Below the pieces are notes generated by a model. That model worked only from the letters and a program-made list of their open reading frames with translations. It ran no database searches and was not told the DNA's origin. The position numbers were made by a program, and so were the translations under genes. Shown here in pieces: positions 62,447-64,000 of a stretch of DNA of 64,000 nucleotides (position 1 is the stretch's first letter; each line of letters begins with the position of its first letter). This stretch comes from Treponema zioleckii (lineage in GTDB: Bacteria; Spirochaetota; Spirochaetia; Treponematales; Treponemataceae), in assembly GCF_014737315.1 (NCBI RefSeq), contig NZ_JPUF01000004.1:20109-84108 (forward strand), in the 5' to 3' direction.

Positions 62447-62698
62447 TTATTTCCTAAGTCTTTTCTTCAAAAATTTAAACAACTTGCTAATCCCAATTAT
62501 AATAAAAGGCGTAATTATTGCAGTTAAAGTTGTTAGAATAAAGCATTTCCAATTTATTTGGTTTGGTATCTTAATTATCGGTAAAATCGAAAATATGTTA
62601 TTAGCCAAAACTGCTAAATCCAAAACAACAAAAGCATAAAATAGCAAATGAGGTTTAGAAGTTTTTTCTTGTTGTGATTTTATCAAAAAAAGAAGCAT
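62447..62698 (-). CDS. Two-helix membrane domain, 3' part of split gene
   Basis: 83-residue frame with two membrane helices (~20-42, ~50-72). It overlaps the preceding frame by 44 bases and has no ribosome binding site; the frames fuse if one A is removed from the A6 run (62662-62667 as T on plus): TTRKTSKPHLLFYAF. Confidence 0.45.
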   Translation of the reverse strand: MLLFLIKSQQEKTSKPHLLFYAFVVLDLAVLANNIFSILPIIKIPNQINWKCFILTTLTAIITPFIIIGISKLFKFLKKRLRK

Positions 62699-63233
62699 TC
62701 GATTTACTTGTTTCTTTTAGATGATAAACAAGGATATCTTTTTTTCTTTTTGGTATTCCTAAATAATTATCCCACAGTTCTCTTTCCAAAAAACGAACAT
62801 CATATTTGTCATTACATATAGATATATCTTCCAATGCATCAGTCATATAAAAGAAATGTATTTTTGTATATGTATCTTCATTGAGTTTGTAATTTTGAAT
62901 TTTGTCAGATTCCAAGATACGATAGTCATTAAACCTAAAATCGATAATTTTATTTATCATAAAACTACTCTCGAAAATTTTACTTTCCGAATCTTCAGTT
63001 ATTACGAATTTATTAATATCAAAATTTTCAATTCTGAAACGGAGATACTTCTTTTTAATAGTCTCGCCTTTGAGTTCAGAACTTGCAATTTCTTTAACTT
63101 CTATTTTAGTTGTTATAATTCCATTATCAGGAGATAAATTTTCTTGCTTTTTTATAGGAGATAATAAAAACTTTTCATCTTTTTCATTTTCTCTGTTTAA
63201 GATTTCAAATGATTTTTCAGATTTCATATCCAT
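62655..63233 (-). CDS. Protein of unknown function in restriction locus, 5' part
   Basis: 192-residue frame, soluble, Lys/Glu/Ile-rich, from ATG 63233 inside the end of hsdS. With the following frame it would be about 255 residues with a membrane-anchored C-terminus. Not recognised. Its location between hsdS and the GNAT gene suggests a defence accessory gene. Confidence 0.5.
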   Translation of the reverse strand: MDMKSEKSFEILNRENEKDEKFLLSPIKKQENLSPDNGIITTKIEVKEIASSELKGETIKKKYLRFRIENFDINKFVITEDSESKIFESSFMINKIIDFRFNDYRILESDKIQNYKLNEDTYTKIHFFYMTDALEDISICNDKYDVRFLERELWDNYLGIPKRKKDILVYHLKETSKSNASFFDKITTRKNF

Positions 63234-64000
63234 ATAGCAATTAAATATGGAATTTCGAATATCGCCTTTAACTTTGGTAATAAAGTATCACGGATTTCTG
63301 CTAGATTTTTATTTTCAGCTTCGAGTTTTTCTTGTTCGGTGAAAACAGGATTGCAAAAACTCTGAAACGATGACAAACTCTTATCATCAGGAATCAAAAC
63401 AGGAACATTTTTCATTGCAGTACCTGATATTTCCTTAAAAGTTGAGCCAGATGCCATGTTATCAATTAATTCAAAATTGCTCCTCAAGAAATAATAGATA
63501 TATGCATTTCCAACATTTGGATTTGGAATTACAGATTTGAAACCTTGATTTGTTGTGACTTCATTCTTTGAAATTGCAATGTAGCCGATAGGCGCTCTTG
63601 AACTATATAATACAGTTCCTTTTGGCATTTTTATTGCACTACTATTCTTAAAACCTAATTCAGTAATATCAATCTCACCATGAGAAATAAATTTTGACTT
63701 GTCATTTGATAAGTCTTTAGGTGTTATCCAAGCAATTCCTTTGTTCGTGTAATATTCTTTTTTTGCTTTTGATGGTGTACTACCACCAACTATAGTACCA
63801 ATCTCCGACAATTTTCCAACTTTCCACCCCTCCGGTATTTTGCCGCCAAATGGTTCGAAGTCTACAAACCAGTTTTTGAAGAGGGCTTGGGCTTGCTGTT
63901 CGAGGTTGGTGTTTATTTTGTTGTTCAGTTCGATTTTGTCGTCGAGGGATGAGAGGATGGCGGCGATTTTTTGCTGGGTGGGGAGAGGGGGAAGTTTTTG
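63224..64000 (-). CDS. hsdS: Type I restriction specificity subunit S, partial
   Basis: Open to the right edge, so the N-terminal target-recognition domain is outside. From the edge: KLPPLPTQQKIAAILSSLDDKIELNNKIN...ALFKNWFVDFEPF, the central coiled-coil of HsdS, then the second recognition domain (EGWKVGKLSEIGTIVGGSTPSK...GIAWITPKDL...SSRAPIGY) and the C-terminal coiled coil ending LAEIRDTLLPKLK. The usual ending (SGEIRV-like) is missing: the last 13 residues are out of pattern and +1-frame text KGDIRN follows, so the end may be shifted or recombined. Confidence 0.9.
   Translation of the reverse strand, partial: QKLPPLPTQQKIAAILSSLDDKIELNNKINTNLEQQAQALFKNWFVDFEPFGGKIPEGWKVGKLSEIGTIVGGSTPSKAKKEYYTNKGIAWITPKDLSNDKSKFISHGEIDITELGFKNSSAIKMPKGTVLYSSRAPIGYIAISKNEVTTNQGFKSVIPNPNVGNAYIYYFLRSNFELIDNMASGSTFKEISGTAMKNVPVLIPDDKSLSSFQSFCNPVFTEQEKLEAENKNLAEIRDTLLPKLKAIFEIPYLIAIWI

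Noticed and set aside
1..64000. CRISPR arrays, insertion sequences, prophage or replication origin
   Set aside because: No regular spaced repeats, transposase, integrase, phage structural genes or DnaA-box cluster were seen.

Overview
The window looks like part of a Treponema chromosome (Spirochaetes, probably a gut or rumen type species): A+T-rich, with a spirochaete-style GreA of about 900 residues, a FlbB periplasmic-flagellum gene in front of fliK-flgD-flgE, a Treponema-type hexokinase, and many secreted or lipoprotein genes with no recognisable family. Identification is by reading translated sequence only; no database search was possible.

Layout. 1-1103: end of a cobalamin pair (cob(I)yrinic acid adenosyltransferase and CbiC). 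1303-5113: long GreA and a TPR protein, both on the minus strand. 5114-5612: non-coding stretch with structured repeats. 5613-18446: conserved plus-strand block with rpe, TPR/envelope genes, recA, folK, scpA, scpB, an RluB-type pseudouridine synthase, cmk, rpsA, a GAF/sigma-54 activator and a membrane TPR protein. 18519-29670: lipoprotein, tRNA-Arg, GH18-like lipoprotein, UvrD/PcrA helicase, hexokinase, HD-GYP protein with an exported partner, and a large HELTH-motif secreted protein. 29778-34049: flbB, fliK, flgD, flgE. 34329-35255: radical SAM protein.

35375-54662 is an accessory region of small secreted, lipoprotein and membrane genes mixed with broken genes and toxin-antitoxin remnants. 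It includes a poly-G promoter, a yybP-ykoY-type (manganese) riboswitch in front of a CaCA exchanger, and the most striking locus in the window: three tandem tRNA-like RNAs (46083-46437) directly upstream of a Ro-like (DUF2828/TROVE-vWA-like) protein gene at 46448. All three RNAs share a 7-bp helix starting AAG, one spacer base and the octamer AACAGCAA; the helix pairs covary between copies. One is a circularly permuted tRNA fold whose acceptor stem is closed by a UUU loop, and the third ends in a terminator-like stem and U run just before the ribosome binding site of the protein. I read it as a Ro/Y-RNA-like ribonucleoprotein system with a self-contained RNA array.

54817-64000 is a minus-strand defence island: a type I restriction locus (hsdR and partial hsdS) with inserted genes: an AAA/DUF4143 ATPase, the RloA-RloB (AbiL-like) pair with a palindromic promoter/operator, ASCH and GNAT genes, and a GC-rich palindromic element resembling an integron attachment site.

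A recurring feature is the single extra A or T in runs of 5-6 that splits otherwise joined proteins (near 9430, 39000, 48785, 48872, 50658 and 62662). The housekeeping genes are not affected.
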